A stretch of DNA of 64,000 bases from Beroe forskalii (GCA_011033025.1 WFMF01000147.1:124001-188000), one strand, 5' to 3'. Numbered from the stretch's first letter, positions 24,076 to 36,800 are shown. Numbers and translations: made by a program. Notes: a model not told the origin generated them from the sequence alone.

Positions 24076-24839
24076 TTTATTGGGCTCCCCCAAGAATTAT
24101 GATACTAAGCCAGGGTCTCTAAGTCGGGCTCCCAACTTAATGGTTACTAAGTCGGGCTCCCCAATAAAGAGTCGGGCTACCAAATGCAAAGTCGGGTTCC
24201 CCCATGGCCCAAACTATAGTACTATGTCAGGCTTCTCATACTACGTCATTGTAAGATTAACAAACGAATGGGAGTGTTATATCGAAAATTATCACACGAG
24301 GCGTCAGCCGAGTTTGACAATTTTCGATATCACACGATCCATGAGTTTGTTAATTGTATTATTACCCGACAAAACTGTGCTCCCTACCACTCGGGTCTGA
24401 CGACCCTCGTCTGAATTCAACGTTTTTATAGATTTTCGAGTGCTCCTTCATAAAATCAACAATTTATTTAACGATATTCTGCTCTATTATTCCGCCAGTG
24501 TAAAGTAGATGTATAAAGGAGTGATATATCGATAATTATCACACTGGAGTTTGAGCCACGGGAGGGTAATAATAAGTTTTATTAAGCTTATATAACTACC
24601 AAGTTATGAGGGTTTTCTCCAAAATTTGTAGGAGAAGATAGATTCTAAAGATGATTTACGGCAAATTGCATTAGAAGTTCGCACGTACTGTAATTGCAAA
24701 CGAACTTGCGATTTGAAAAATTTATAACTTTGGCTAGGAAAAATATTTTTTCATGGGGTAAAAACCTACTGGTAGTATAGGTGGCGTTCCCCTCTATCAG
24801 AAACAACAAGAACCGGAAATCGGCCTCAGACCCCCCGGC
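24076..24839. repeat. Central spacer of the 6.25-kb foldback
   Basis: After a short tail of GGGCTCCC units, the word ATATCGAAAATTATCACAC and its variant ATATCGATAATTATCACAC occur near 24275 and 24525, with an inverted form near 24320. This suggests a small eroded hairpin element. The rest (24560-24839) is unassigned. Confidence 0.45.
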
Positions 24840-26180
24840 CTCGACTTAGTACGGAGAGCCCGACTTAGTATGGGGGAGCCCGAATTTGTATGGGAGAGCC
24901 CGAATTAATGACTTAGTATGGGAACCCTGACTTAGTTTGGGCCATGGGGGAACTCGACTTAGTATTTGGGAGCCCAACTCTGTATGGGGGAGACCGACTT
25001 AGTAACCAGTAAGTTGGGAGCCCGACTTAGTGCGGGAGAGCCTGGCTTAGTATCATAATTCGTGGGGGAGCCCAATATAGAACGGGGAGCCCGACGTGGC
25101 GTTAGGAAGCCCGACTTAGTATCGGGGATACCGAATAAAATGGGGAGCCCGGCTTAGTATTCAACATAGGGGAACCAACTTAGTATGTGGAAGCCTAACT
25201 TAGTACTGTACGAAGGAGCCCGAGTTGTAGTATGGGGTAGCCCAACTTAGTATGGGTAGCCTAACTTAGAATGGGTGGCCCAACTTAGAATGGGTAGCCC
25301 AACTTTGTGTGGGCAGTCTGACTTAGTATGGGCAACCTGGCTTAGTATGTGAGAGCCCGACTTAGTGTGGGGGAGCCCAACTCTTTATGGGGATCCCAAC
25401 GTAGTATGGGGACTTTTTATAAGTATGGGGTACCTGACTTAGTATAGGGACAGTGGAGCACGACATATGAGAGAGCTCGACTTAGAGACTTAGTACGGGG
25501 GAGCCCAACTTAGTACGGGGGAGCCCGGCATAGTAGGGGGAGACCGACATAGTAGGGGGAGCCCGACATAGTAGGGGAGCCCGACTTAGTACGAGGGAGC
25601 CCAACTTAGTATAGGGAGCCTGAATTAATACGGGCAGCCCGACTTAGTACGAGGGAGCCCTACTTAGTATACTGGGAGCCCTAATTTGTATGAGAGGGCC
25701 GAGAGCCCACCTTAGTATGGGGGAGCCCGACCTAATGTCTTAACTTATGGGGAGCCTGGCTTAATAATATGGGCCATGGGGACACCGGACTTAGTATGTG
25801 GGAGCCAAACATAGTACCGGGTGCCCGACTTAGTATGAGGGAGCCCAACTTAGTAATAGACTAGTATGAGGAGCCTGAATTAGTATGGGAGACTGAATTA
25901 GTAAATAATTAAGTTGCGGTTCCCCATGATACTGGGTTGGGCTCCCCATAATAGATGAGGCGGGCTCCACATATGTCACTTTGGTTCTGTCGGCAAGTCT
26001 GGCTCCGCATACTGACTCGGGCTGCCCATGATGGTAGGTCGGGATCCATATGATTCTAAGTCGGGCTCTCCCATTGGCCATAAAAATTCTGGCTCCCCCA
26101 CACTAAGTTAGGATCCCCAATACTAAGATGGGCTCTTTCACGCCAAACTAAGCCGAGCTCTCCCAATCCCAATACTGCTT
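24840..26180. repeat. Right AGCCCGACTTAGTA array
   Basis: This is the inverted counterpart of the left array, with 18-20 bp units of GGGGGAGCCCGACTTAGTA. Orientation flips back at about 25900, as it does on the left side. Confidence 0.85.
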
Positions 26181-27245
26181 CTAAGTCGCTCTCCCCTCGT
26201 AGTCAATCTGGTTCCTATGTTCTAAACCTCGCTATGTTATGCCCCCATGATAATATGAAAACGGGCTCTCCGTTAGGCTATAACGAACCAATATGACATT
26301 ATGATGTGTTTAATCCGAAAAGTATAAATGCTTCAATTTACATCATACACAGTTGGTCTGTATTGCTAAGTGCAACTTTGTGAACAACAATACATCATCT
26401 GCTCATAATATGAAATAGAAAAATTTCAGGAGTCAAGTTAGAAAACATTTTGTACAGATGTGAATCAAGGTCAGTGTGGGGTTGATGTGTGTAATTTAGA
26501 GTGTACATGTTATCATAACATACGGCGAATATTTTATTAAGACGGCGAAATGTTTTCCAAGAAGAAATTCGATACCCAACTGGCGAATATTTTCCAAACA
26601 CGGCGAAATATTCTCTAAGAATGAATGTGTTACCCACATACTGACTCGAGCTGCCCATGATGGTAGGTCGGGATCCATATGATACTAAGTCGGGCTCCCC
26701 CATTGGCCATAAAAATTCTGGCTCCCCCACACTAAGTTAGGATCCCCAATACTAAGTTGGGCTCTTTCACGCCAAACTAAGCCGAGCTCTCCCAATCCCA
26801 ATACTGCTTCTAAGTCGCTCCCCCCTCGTAGTCAATCTGGTTCCTATGTTCTAAACCTCGCTATGTTATGCCCCCATGATAATATGAAAACGGGCTCTCC
26901 GTTAGGCTACAACGAACCAATATGACATTATGATGTGTTTAATCCGAAAAGTATAAATGCTTGAATTTACATTATACACAGTTGGTCGGTATTGCTAAGT
27001 GCAACTTTGTGTACAACAATACATGATCATCTGATCATAATATGAAATAGAAAAATTTCAGGAGTCAAGTTAGAAAACATTTTGTACAGATGTGAATCAA
27101 GGTCAGGGTGGGGTTAATGTGTGTAACTTAGAGTGTACATGTTATCATAACATACGGCGAATATTTTATTAAGACGGCGAAATGTTTTCCAAGAAGAAAT
27201 TTGATAGCCAACTGGCGAATATTTTCCAAACACGGCGAAATATTC
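26000..27245. repeat. Tandem duplication of about 635 bp in the right arm
   Basis: The block from CATACTGACTCGGGCTGCCC (about 26000) to TGTTACCCA (26636) is repeated from 26637 with few changes. The first copy breaks off inside the ATTCGCC zone; the second continues to the true end. This makes the right arm longer than the left. Confidence 0.8.
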
Positions 27246-27694
27246 TCTAAGAATGTATGTGTTACCCAATAGGCGAATATTTTCCTAACACGGCGAAACA
27301 TTCTGTAATAATAAATGTGTTACCTAGTAGGCGAATATTTTCATAGCACAGCGAAAAATAGTCTACGAATATTGTTTATACTTTTATAAAACAGGCGAAT
27401 ATTTCCTTAGCATTGCGTGTATTCATAAACTTGCGACCACTTTGGCGAATATAATGCTAGTGTGGCGAATATTACCCATCACTTTACACGCATTCTTAGA
27501 AAGTTAACGCATAGGGTGTGGCCTGTGGCGAATATAATCTTAACAATGCGATTATTTATATAGTGTGGCGAATTCAATACCTAGTGTGGCGTTGTTCTAA
27601 TCTGGCAGGGGGCTATAATGGCCACATATGTGACATGTCCACAAACGTAGCCAATATAGTGGCTCCACTTGTGGCAGGTTACATATGTGGACAA

Positions 27695-27915
27695 GACCTC
27701 TGAAGAACTCAAGGTTGTGTTTGGAGTTCCTCAGGGTAGTTGCCTTGGCCCACTCTTGTTCCTGGTCTATATAAATGATCTCCCTAACATAAATAATAAT
27801 ACTGAATTTGTTCTTTTTGCTGATGATACTAATATATTTATAAAGGCTCAAAATCAAAAACTTGTATATGAAAATGCTAACAAAATTCTTGAGCACTTGA
27901 GCCTCTCTGCCTCTA
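27695..27915 (+). pseudogene. LINE-A RT palm segment
   Basis: The peptide has GVPQGSCLGPLLFLVYINDL and VLFADDTNIF, the two signature blocks of non-LTR RT (palm and catalytic DD). It ends at KILEHLSL, where foreign DNA starts. The natural continuation, YMLVNKLHINMSKC, is found at 30237. So the 27916-30236 insertion splits one ORF. Confidence 0.85.
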
Positions 27916-30236
27916 TATTGTAAACATAAATGATTTTATGTTTTAGTTGTTGTCAAAAGTCAGTACACGCTTGTAAAGAAAGTAAAGTAGGGATATATTG
28001 AAAATACACACAATTATTAACATTCACTAACAAATCTGTTATCTCCCTTATTCCTGCCTCGTCATGCAGGTCCCCTTTGCAGTTGACTCCCCCATTGTGC
28101 TGTGTACGGGGTGCTCCTCTCATATTCTTTAACCTCTGTACTTCTGTAGTTCTCCCCTGACATGTTTCGTCTTGTAGTTGTCCCTTAGGTCCTTTAGTCC
28201 AGCTGAATCTTCTCCCCTTGTCACACTGCTAACTCGTTCCATCTTGTGGATCCTCCTAGTCTCTAGTCATGGCGTTATTCCCGACAAACATCAGCAACAC
28301 AATCTAAACCGAGAGGACAGCACAAACTTGCTGTGTGAACACAGTCAATATAACCAAAGCTCACGGCTATTGGAACGTGCTTCACTTTGATTGGTCCACA
28401 GGTCCAGTTACCTTGTTCCCGTTCTCTGATTGATCCCTACAACTGCACTAACAGCGTGTCTCCCTGTGATTGGTCCCCTTCTTTGAAACGCTAAACTATT
28501 GTTATAATATTCCATAACTTCTAACACTGGTCAAACAATTTAAACTTATAGTTGTACTCAATTGTTCCTGTGGAAGACCTGTCGCTTCCCTTCATGCACG
28601 TGTTACCTAAATTCCACAAACCACAGTTGGACTTTAGGTACATTGCAGCAGGGACCCGATGTTCTACCAAGAAATTATCGAAAATTTTGAGTGGTATATT
28701 AAAGTTGTGTGTCGTGTGATAAGACATTAAAGTATGACGATGAATTCAAGTTTAAATTTAAGAATACTACAGGTTACTGGGTCACTAAAAGTAAGGAATC
28801 TACTATTTATAATCTTAACTATCTGAATAATGCGAGTTCTGCTAAATCAGTGGACTCTTTTGATTTCAAGAAACTGTATACTAATATTCCCCATGATAAG
28901 GTTATTGATAAGATTTCGGATCTTATCAAACGTTGTTATATGATTAAGAAAGTTGACTATATCAAAATTGATGACAAAATTGATGATGTGCTTACTGGAC
29001 AGGAGTTAAGAAAACTCAGTGGACATACACCTGCCAGGAGGTACTGGAAATGTTTTCCTTTTTGATAAACAATATCTATGTGAAGTTTAGGGGTGTGATT
29101 TACAGGCAGATTGTTGGGATACCTATGGGTTGTGACTGTGCTCCGCAAGTAGCAGATCTGTTTCTTTACTGGTATGAGCACAGTTACATACTCAAGGCTA
29201 TTGCTGACAAGAACCCTGTTACCCACACTCTTAAATATGCCCGAAGGTATATTGATGACTTGAATGTCCCCAATGCTAGTAGGAAACTTTGTGACATCAT
29301 TACCAAAGAGATATATCCAGAGGAGCTAAGTATCGTAGCAACTAATGATAGCAAATTCAACACCTATTGCTTAGATTTGGATATTCGAGTAGAGAATAAC
29401 AGATTTTTATGCAAACTGTATGATAAGCGAAGAGATTTTCCTTTTAAAGTAGTTACTTTTCCCAATCTGAAATCTAATGTCCCCAATAGAAACTCTTATG
29501 GTACTTTTGTTGGTGAGCTCTACCGAATCTGTAAATCATCATCAGACCATCGCGATTTTATTGTGGACGTTAGGCTACTAGTTACTAAGTTATTAAACCA
29601 GAACTTTGAACAGAACAGACTGTACGGCACACTCAATAATTTCCTGAAAAGCCGTCCAGGATGCTTGTCAAAGTACTGGCATAACTTCAATGTATCAGAA
29701 TTCATGTAGGAAATATTGTACTTAATTAGTGTCTGGTATCTAGTTTCTTGGTATTTGGTGTACATGATACACTTTCTGTATACGTATTCGTTAGCATGTA
29801 GGTTGTCGAGAGCAAACATTGTTTGTTTAGTGATTGTGTGTTTGATATCTTCTCTGTCGTGTCACGTCTTATTGGATACAGAGTTTTAGTTATAATTTTT
29901 TCACATTAGTTTATTTAAGTGTAATTTTGGCAGCTTGTAATATTCTGTTATTAACGATTTGTATTATTCAGAGGACATGTAACAGAGTCAATATATCTAA
30001 TGTTGTACAGAGGGTGACAAACCCCTCGGATGTTCTCACCTAGCGTTTCACTTCTTTAATAGGTTCAAAGGTTCTAAAAGGTCTTGAATAGTCAACAGAG
30101 CATAGCAAAACTGGCGTACAAATAGTAATTATAAGCTTCACCATAATATTTTAATATTTACAGTAAACGCAAAACTCCAAAATAATATGCTTAATTTAAG
30201 AGTCCAATCATGGCATCTGCATCCCCAACAATATGA
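27916..30236 (+). mobile_element. PLE-2 insertion in LINE-A
   Basis: The insert carries a PLE RT (28566-29709). 27916-28565 and 29710-30236 have no other recognisable content. Only a short TATAT-like match is seen at the two junctions, so the duplication is uncertain. No GIY-YIG domain and no copy of the PLE-1 terminal repeat were found. Confidence 0.6.
28566..29709 (+). pseudogene. PLE-2 reverse transcriptase, two breaks
   Basis: The RT blocks appear in order across three frames. 28590-28710 gives LPKFHKP and FRYIAAGTRCSTKKLS. 28709-29065 gives FDFKKLYTNIPH. 29050-29709 gives VGIPMGCDCAPQVADLFLYW and ARRYIDDLNV (the catalytic DD is near residue 69 of the last frame). There is a stop at about 28710 and a frameshift near 29055. 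The CSTK-LS and YID-D context resembles PLE-3 more than PLE-1, whose blocks are SLFTNVPL and GVAMGSSLGP. So two distinct PLE lineages are in this window. Confidence 0.85.
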
Positions 30237-30562
30237 GTATATGCTAGTGAATAAACTTCACATCAACATGTCAAAATGCTGCTTCATCGACTTCAAACTT
30301 CCAAAATCAAAGAACATTATTGATGAAAACTATGTATTAGAAATAAATGGCACAAAAATCAAACAAGTTAGTGAAGCCAAATTTCTCGGAGTGACTATTG
30401 ATGAGAACCTCAATTGGAACTCTCACCTTAAAAAGCTAGGCAAGAAACTCTCCTGCAGTGCAGGAATCATTAATAACTTAATCAAAGACAACATTCCAAG
30501 TGAGTTATTTAAAAACATATATTACACACTATTTGAGAGTCATCTCTCATATGGTATCACAG
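30237..30562 (+). pseudogene. LINE-A RT thumb segment
   Basis: This continues LINE-A after the PLE-2 insert. NKLHINMSKC is the helix after the palm and KFLGVTIDENLNWNSH is the conserved thumb block. The frame is cut at SYGIT by the G run of the GGTACC element and resumes at 37330 as ITVWGGVSNN, the shared IT codons being the duplicated target. Confidence 0.85.
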
Positions 30563-30699
30563 GGGGGGGGCAACCTCGAAAAACCCCGGGTGGATATAAA
30601 AATTGGCAAATGGGGGTTTAATTTTTCGGGGTTTATGAGGGTTTAAGGAGGCTAAACTGATAAAAATAGGTAGCCGTTTTTCGGTCGGAAAATTCGATT

Positions 30700-31636
30700 T
30701 TTTCTCAAAATGGTACTACTTTAGTTGTGGATTTTCGGCTCTTCTCTCAAATGGTACCATATTTGTTGAGGATTTTTGGCACTTTTCTGAAATGGTACCT
30801 TTTTTGTTGAGGATATTCGACCCTTTTCTGAAATGGTACCATTTTTGTTGACGATTTTCGACTCTCATCTGAAATGGTACCATATTTGTTGACGATTTTC
30901 AACCCTTTTCTGAAATGGTACCAATTTTGCTGAAGATTTTTGGCACTTTTCTGAAATGGTACCTACCTACCATTTTTTGTTGACAATTTTCGACCCTTTT
31001 CTGAAATGGTACCATTTTTGTTGACGATTTTCGACCCTAATCTGAAATGGTACCATTTTTGTTGAGGATTTTCAACCCTTTTCTGAAATGGTACCATTTT
31101 TGCTGGAAATTTTTTCTGGGCACTTTTCTGAAATGGTACCATTTTTCTTGAGGATTTTCGACCCTTTTCTAAAATGGTACCATTTTTGTTGACGATTTTT
31201 GACCCTCATCTGAAATGGTACCATTTTTGTTTAGGATTGTCAACCCTTTTCTAAAATGGTACCATTTTTGCTGAGGAATTTTGGCCCTTTTCTGAAATGG
31301 TACCATTTTTGTTGAGGATTTTGGGCCCTAATCTGAAATGGTACCATTTTTGTTAATAGGATTTTCAACCCTTTTCTGAAATGGTACCATTTTTGCTGGA
31401 AATTTTTTCTGGGCACTTTTCTGAAATGGTACCATCTTTGTTTAGGATTTTCAACCCTTTTCTAAAATGGTATCATTTTTGTTGAGGAATTTTGGCCCTT
31501 TTCTGAAATGGTACCATTTTTGTTGAGGATTTTCGACCCTAATCTGAAATGGTACCATTTTTGTTTAGGATTTTCAACCCTTTTCTGAAATGGTACCATT
31601 TTTGCTGGAATTTTTTTCTGGGCACTTTTCTGAAAT
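30700..31636. repeat. 41-bp GGTACC minisatellite
   Basis: About twenty units each have one AAATGGTACCATTT palindrome followed by a T-rich stretch and a CCCTTTTCT tail. A variant unit with CTGGAAATTTTTTCTGGGC recurs about every four units, showing a higher-order period. The array resumes at 33623-33868. Confidence 0.85.
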
Positions 31637-32178
31637 TCAAGGTCAAGGTCAATGAAGCCTCATCTCAAGAAGCATTTCTTGAAATAGGAGTCCCACAAGG
31701 ATCTATTTTGGGTCCACTTCTATTCATCTTGTACACAAAAGATTTGGAGGAAATAATATCTAAATATATGGGTTCTCAGTGCATTTGTATGCAGATGACA
31801 CTCAAATATACTTCTCCTTTGATGTTCATTGTCCAACTCCTGATCTCTCTGCCATTAAGAAATGCTTTAGTGAAATCAAGATATGGATGACATGTAATTT
31901 CCTGAAACTGAATGAAGATAAGACAGAATTTGTGGATATAGGTCATTACATTAGTCCCATTGAAAGTTTAGATCTTGGTGGCGCTGCAACTGAAATATCT
32001 GTCAGCCCAGTATTGGCCACAAAGAACTTGGGCTTTTACTTTGATCATCGACTCAGTATGGAGGACCAAATCAAACACATCACCCAAGTCTGTTATTTGA
32101 ACCTGAGGAATCTGAAAAGAATTGGCTCTAGACTGACTCATGAGCTCAAAGTTCAATTAGTACATTCAAACATACTGT
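31637..32178 (+). pseudogene. LINE-B RT, frameshifted
   Basis: The first frame has IGVPQGSILGPLLFILY. A frameshift near 31775 leads to HLYADDTQIYF (catalytic DD), FLKLNEDKTEF and the thumb block ATKNLGFYFDHRLSM. The ORF stops at NIL where the 36-bp-repeat dimer enters, and resumes as ILSVIDYCNSSY at 32927. Confidence 0.85.
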
Positions 32179-32926
32179 GGTAATATGTTGCGATATACAT
32201 GCCTCTTGTTGTAATATACACCGAGCCTAGTGTTTGTTTAATAAGAGACTTCTCTGGCATTCACAAAGCTCGAGAGACTGTGGGATATGCTGAAGGGATA
32301 GGAAGTAGTTCTGCGTCATTAGATCAGTAATGAGCTAATGGTCGTAATGACCTTCCAAAGCACAAGGAAATATTTCCTGTGTGCTGGCAGTATATATGCG
32401 GCTTATGTCCATGGAGGTGTGGGGAGAAGCTACGTGCCTTGCCTGGCTTAATACGGTGGAAGTCCTTGCTGTACGGCTTGTTAAACAAGGAACTAAAACC
32501 GTAGGGCTCCGTACAGGCTTCGCTCTGCACCTTCTGGTAATGTGTTGCGATATACATGCCTCTTGTTGTAATATACACCGAGCCTAGTGTTTGTTTAAGA
32601 GACTTCTCTGGCATTCACAAAGCTCGAGAGACTGTGGGATATGCTGAAGGGATAGGAAGTAGTTCTGCGTCATTAGATCAGTAATGAGCTAATGGTCGTA
32701 ATGACCTTCAAAGCACAAGGAAATATTTCCTGTGTGCTGGCAGTATATATGCAACTTATGTCCATGTAGGTGTGGGGAGAAGCTACGTGCCTTGCCTGGC
32801 TTAATACGGTGGAAGTCCTTGCTGTACGGCTTGTTAAACAAGGAACTAAAACCGTAGGGCTCCGTACAGGCTTCGCTCTGCACCTTCTGGTAATATGTTG
32901 CGATATACATGCCTCTTGTTGTAATA
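32179..32926. mobile_element. Dimeric insertion with three 36-bp repeats
   Basis: A 36-bp word beginning GGTAATATGTTGCGATATAC occurs at about 32179, 32536 and 32889, enclosing two near-identical 320-bp bodies. So the structure is R-body-R-body-R. ATACTGT of the LINE is present at both edges. Bodies contain ACCGTAGGGCTCCGTACAGG, echoed near 48105. It looks like a short element with terminal direct repeats (a solo-unit or TRIM-like form) that dimerised by recombination between repeats. No coding. Confidence 0.65.
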
Positions 32927-33415
32927 CTGTCGGTGATTGACTATTGCAATTCTTCATATGCTTCAGTAACTGAGAAGAACCTTCAAAAGCTACAGAAGAT
33001 TGAAAATAATGCTGTTCGATTCATTTTCAAGCTATATGGGAAAAAGAAGTGGTGTTCTATAAGTCCTTATCTGAAGAAGCTACATTTTCTACCTGTGAAT
33101 TTTAGAATACAGTTCAAGATTGCCCTTCTTGTTTTCAAGTGTATCAATAACATGGCACCAAAATACCTCAAAGATCTTATCTCCCTCAGAGACACTAAAC
33201 GAATAAGTTTACGTCTTGATGACGATTTCTTTATCCTGAAAACTCCAAGCCCACCTAATATCCCAAAAACACAAACTGCTTTCAATCATTATGGACCGAG
33301 ATTGTGGAATAATTTACCTTATGATTTAAGATGTATGTCTAATATTGATGAATTTAAAAGGGCATTAAAAACATATTATTTTGAGAAAGCATTTGAAGGG
33401 GTTCCCAATTGTTAA
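32927..33415 (+). pseudogene. LINE-B ORF2 C-terminal part
   Basis: An open frame of about 160 codons gives VIDYCNSSYASV, KLQKIENNAVRFIF, LHFLPVNFRIQFKI and HYGPRLWNNLPYDLR, the usual order in the C-terminal region of CR1/L2/Jockey-group LINE ORF2 proteins. The stop at 33415 is the natural ORF end, followed by about 200 bp of 3' UTR. Confidence 0.85.
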
Positions 33416-33872
33416 GTAATTGTTCCCATTCTTTGGTACACTTTTGTTATTAAGTGCTAAGATTTCTAGTGCCACTTATTTGTTATCCAAGTTTTTAGCT
33501 CTCCTAGATTGTTAGCATCTTTTTTGGTCACGCTTGAATGGCTAGGATATTTCCCTCACAGATATTTGTCCAACAATGTCTAAGCGTGGAATAAATGTTT
33601 TAATTTATTTATTTATTTTATTATGGTACCATTTTTGTTGAGGATTTTCGACCCTTTTCTTAAATGGTACCATGTTTGTTGACGATTTTCGACCCTTATC
33701 TGAAATGGTACCATTTTTGTTGACGATTTTCGACCCTTATCTGAAATGGTACCATTTTTGTTGACGATTTTCGACCCTTTTCTGAAATGGTACCTACCAT
33801 TTTTGTTGAGGATTTTCTACCCTTTTCTGAAATGGTACCATTTTTGTTGAGGATTTTCGAACCTTTTCTTAA

Positions 33873-36800
33873 TGATAGCTGTCTGTGTAATTTGTACCCT
33901 AGAGGCCCCTTTTTACCAAACATCATTGAATGAGTATTATCTCCTTCAACTGAGGAGCTAAGATTACACAGTTTCAATTTTTTGACAGACAAGGCCCATT
34001 TCAAATAAGAAATGTTGACTTTTCCTGGTCAACATTGATTACTCAGATATGCTTTGACCTCAAAAATCGTATTTTTTTGAAAAAATGAAAAAATATTTAC
34101 TTTTCATAAATTATATTTGGAGTTTTCGGACATAGGGTGAATCGAGAGCCCCCAAAAATTTGCTCTGCTTGACTCATTACCCTTTTTCTATCATAACAAA
34201 TGATTTTCTTGGCGCTCAGATCACTGAAATGTGGATTATAGCAAAATGAAAAGGTGTCCAAAATGTCCCTTCAAGGGTACATTTTATGCTTCAAAGCATA
34301 TAATGACCCTTTTAATGTGGTATATTACGCTCGGTTTTTATGAAAAAGTTTCAAATATATTTTTTGAGTATTATACGCCACAAACATGACACAATTTGAA
34401 AGGTAATTCTGAAAATTTCATTCTGTACAGGCCTTTTTGTAACATAAATTTTTCAAATATTGTATTTCAATGCTTCCATGGACTCCAATTCATACATTTG
34501 GAAATGGTTTTCATGGTTTTTTGATGAGCCAAGACACTAACAATCTATCATCAACCACTTTTTGACTCAAGGAACTAACTTTAATAAAAATCAACCCAAT
34601 GAAAGCAAATTTTTGCCATTTCAAAATGGGTCCTAGAAGGACATTTTATTATTTTTCCATAGTGAAAAGTCAGAAGCAGTGAAAACTAACATGTATCTTT
34701 TACAGTGATCTTCAGTTAACCATGTTCAATGAAAATTGAAGGCTTAATAATATTTTATTTGCCATTTTAGAGCAATTTAGATAGCAGTGCTGAATATTCA
34801 ACATCAATTTTCAAAATTGTGATCCATTTCTTCCAGTGAAAGGTATCAGTACATGTTATTTGTCATCACTAGGCATCTAACACGATCCTGTAACACAGAA
34901 ACAACTTCAGAATCAAGGCAGGGACGGAATATCAGGCATTTTCTATCATCATCGAAATGTACCTTCTAGGGGACATTTTTCAAATTCTTCAATCTAAAAT
35001 TTTTCGCTTCCTTTTAAAAAATGGCCAGATGCACCGATGTTTCTTAAAAATAAGAAGCTTTATATGTAACATAAAGTAATTATGCTTAACCAGTGAGCTG
35101 ATTTAAACATGTTAAGGGGGGGGGTTCAAGCCAAATTTTTGGGAAAACACGTTTCTGAGATAACGGTTGACCCAAAAGGTATACCCCGTGGGCCAACTTT
35201 TTGGCCAGGTTTGGTACCCCCAGACCCACTGGCGCCACCGTGGCGCCATGCCCAAATATGGGCACAAAATGGGCATATTTTTTCAAAAGCAACTTGGGCG
35301 GGATTTGAGGTGTGCAATCGATAGATAATGGTCCCCTGAGTTACCATAAAATTTGAAGTCGATATCTCAAAAATGGCTGAGTTATGGCCGAAAAACGTAT
35401 GCCCATATAGGCATTTATCTGTCAGTTAATTCTGGCCCATAACTTGGCCAAATATCTATATTTTTTGAATGAAACCAACTTAATTCGATAAATAGCGTTG
35501 AATTACGTACTCTACAAGTTTGGGCTTGATTGCTGCTAAAATGGCGATTTGAGGTCCAAAAAACCTCTAAAAACCACAAAATCGCCATTTTCTCAGTTCG
35601 CGTTTTTCAAAGTGCTTTACTCAAACGCTAATAACAAGCTACGATTGATATTTTTTGCATAATTCTTTTTTACGTGAAACTAGACTAAATTCCTCAGAAA
35701 CAAATAGAGCCGGATTTTTGATTTAGGCCTCCAAAATTTTTGGTGCCACGCGCCAAATTTTTGCCAAAAATTTGGCGCACGTGGCGCCAAAATTTTTGGA
35801 GGCCTAAATCAAAAATCCGGCTCTATTTGTTTCTGAGGAATTTAGTCTAGTTTCACGTAAAAAAAGAATTATGCAAAAATATCAATCGTAGCCGAAGTTA
35901 TAAGCGTTTGAGTAAAGTGCACTTTGGAAAAAACGCGAACTGAGAAAATGGCGATTTTGTGGTTTTTTTAGAGGTTTTTTGGACCTCAAATCGCCATTTT
36001 AGCAGCAATCAAGCCCAAACTTGCAGAGAATACATAATTCAACGCTATTTATCGAATTAAGTTGGTTTCATTCAAAAATATTGATGTTTGGCCAAGTTAT
36101 GGGCCAGAATTGGCTTGCGCGACGCGCGTATGCCCATATATGGGCATACGTTTTTCGGCCATAACTCAGCCATTTTTTGAGATATCGACTTCGAGTTTTT
36201 TATGGTAACTCAGGGGACCATTATCTATCGATTGCACACCTCAAATCCCGCCCAAGTTGCTTTTGAAAAAATATGCCCATTTTGTGCCCATATTTGGGCA
36301 TGGCACCACGGTGGCGCCAGTGGGTCTGGGGGTACCAAACCTGGCCAAAAAGTTGGCCCACGGGGTATACCTTTTGGGTCAACCGTTATCTCAGAAACGT
36401 GTTTTCCCAAAAATTTGGCTTGAACCCCCCCCCCTTAAAGTGTGAAGCAAAACTACTATAAAATGTCCCTTAGCAGGAACATTTCTCTTGAACATGTCCT
36501 CTTGTGCCCAGAATTTTAAGATTATATATGATATAGAAAAACAGTTGTTTTTGACATCATTCTTTTTACTGTCATATTTCATGAAAACTTTAGGCTGCCC
36601 ATATCTGTAAAGGGTGCAGTAAGTAACAGCAAATACGAAATTGGTCATTTTTGGGGCAGTACTTATTAAAATGGGCAAGATATAACATGAAGTGATGAAT
36701 TTGCATAGAATTTTTTCATCAAATACTGTTCTATTAGTGTCTCCCTTGAAATAAAATAAGCCCAGACATCACAGGATTTTAGCAGAAGGTTAAAATAATG

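Larger units (their letters stand above)
21361..27614. mobile_element. 6.25-kb foldback element with AGCCCCCTGCC ends
   Basis: The ends are AGCCCCCTGCCAGATTAG and its exact inverse, with ATAATG duplicated outside (21355-21360 and 27615-27620). The empty site is visible in the left GCCAC arm (CCAATATAATGGCCAC). Each arm has three zones: an ATTCGCC-word zone (21400-21830 and 26520-27590), a unique stretch with AACGGAGAGC, and a long array of the word GGGAGCCCGACTTAGTAT. The arrays are mirror-oriented about a centre at about 23.6-24.8 kb. No coding capacity. Confidence 0.9.
31637..33622 (+). mobile_element. LINE-B: 5'-truncated LINE in the GGTACC array
   Basis: The left junction falls inside a GGTACC unit (after CTGAAAT). 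The right end has AATAAATGTTTTAATTTATT followed by ATTT repeats, then GGTACC units again, the structure of a target-primed insertion with a 3' simple-repeat tail. RT is at 31637-32178 and its C-terminal part at 32927-33415. It is distinct in sequence from LINE-A and LINE-C. Confidence 0.85.

Noticed and set aside
35109-36445. Mirror ORFs of 60-73 codons on both strands
   Set aside because: They follow from the 1.3-kb palindrome; no family resemblance.
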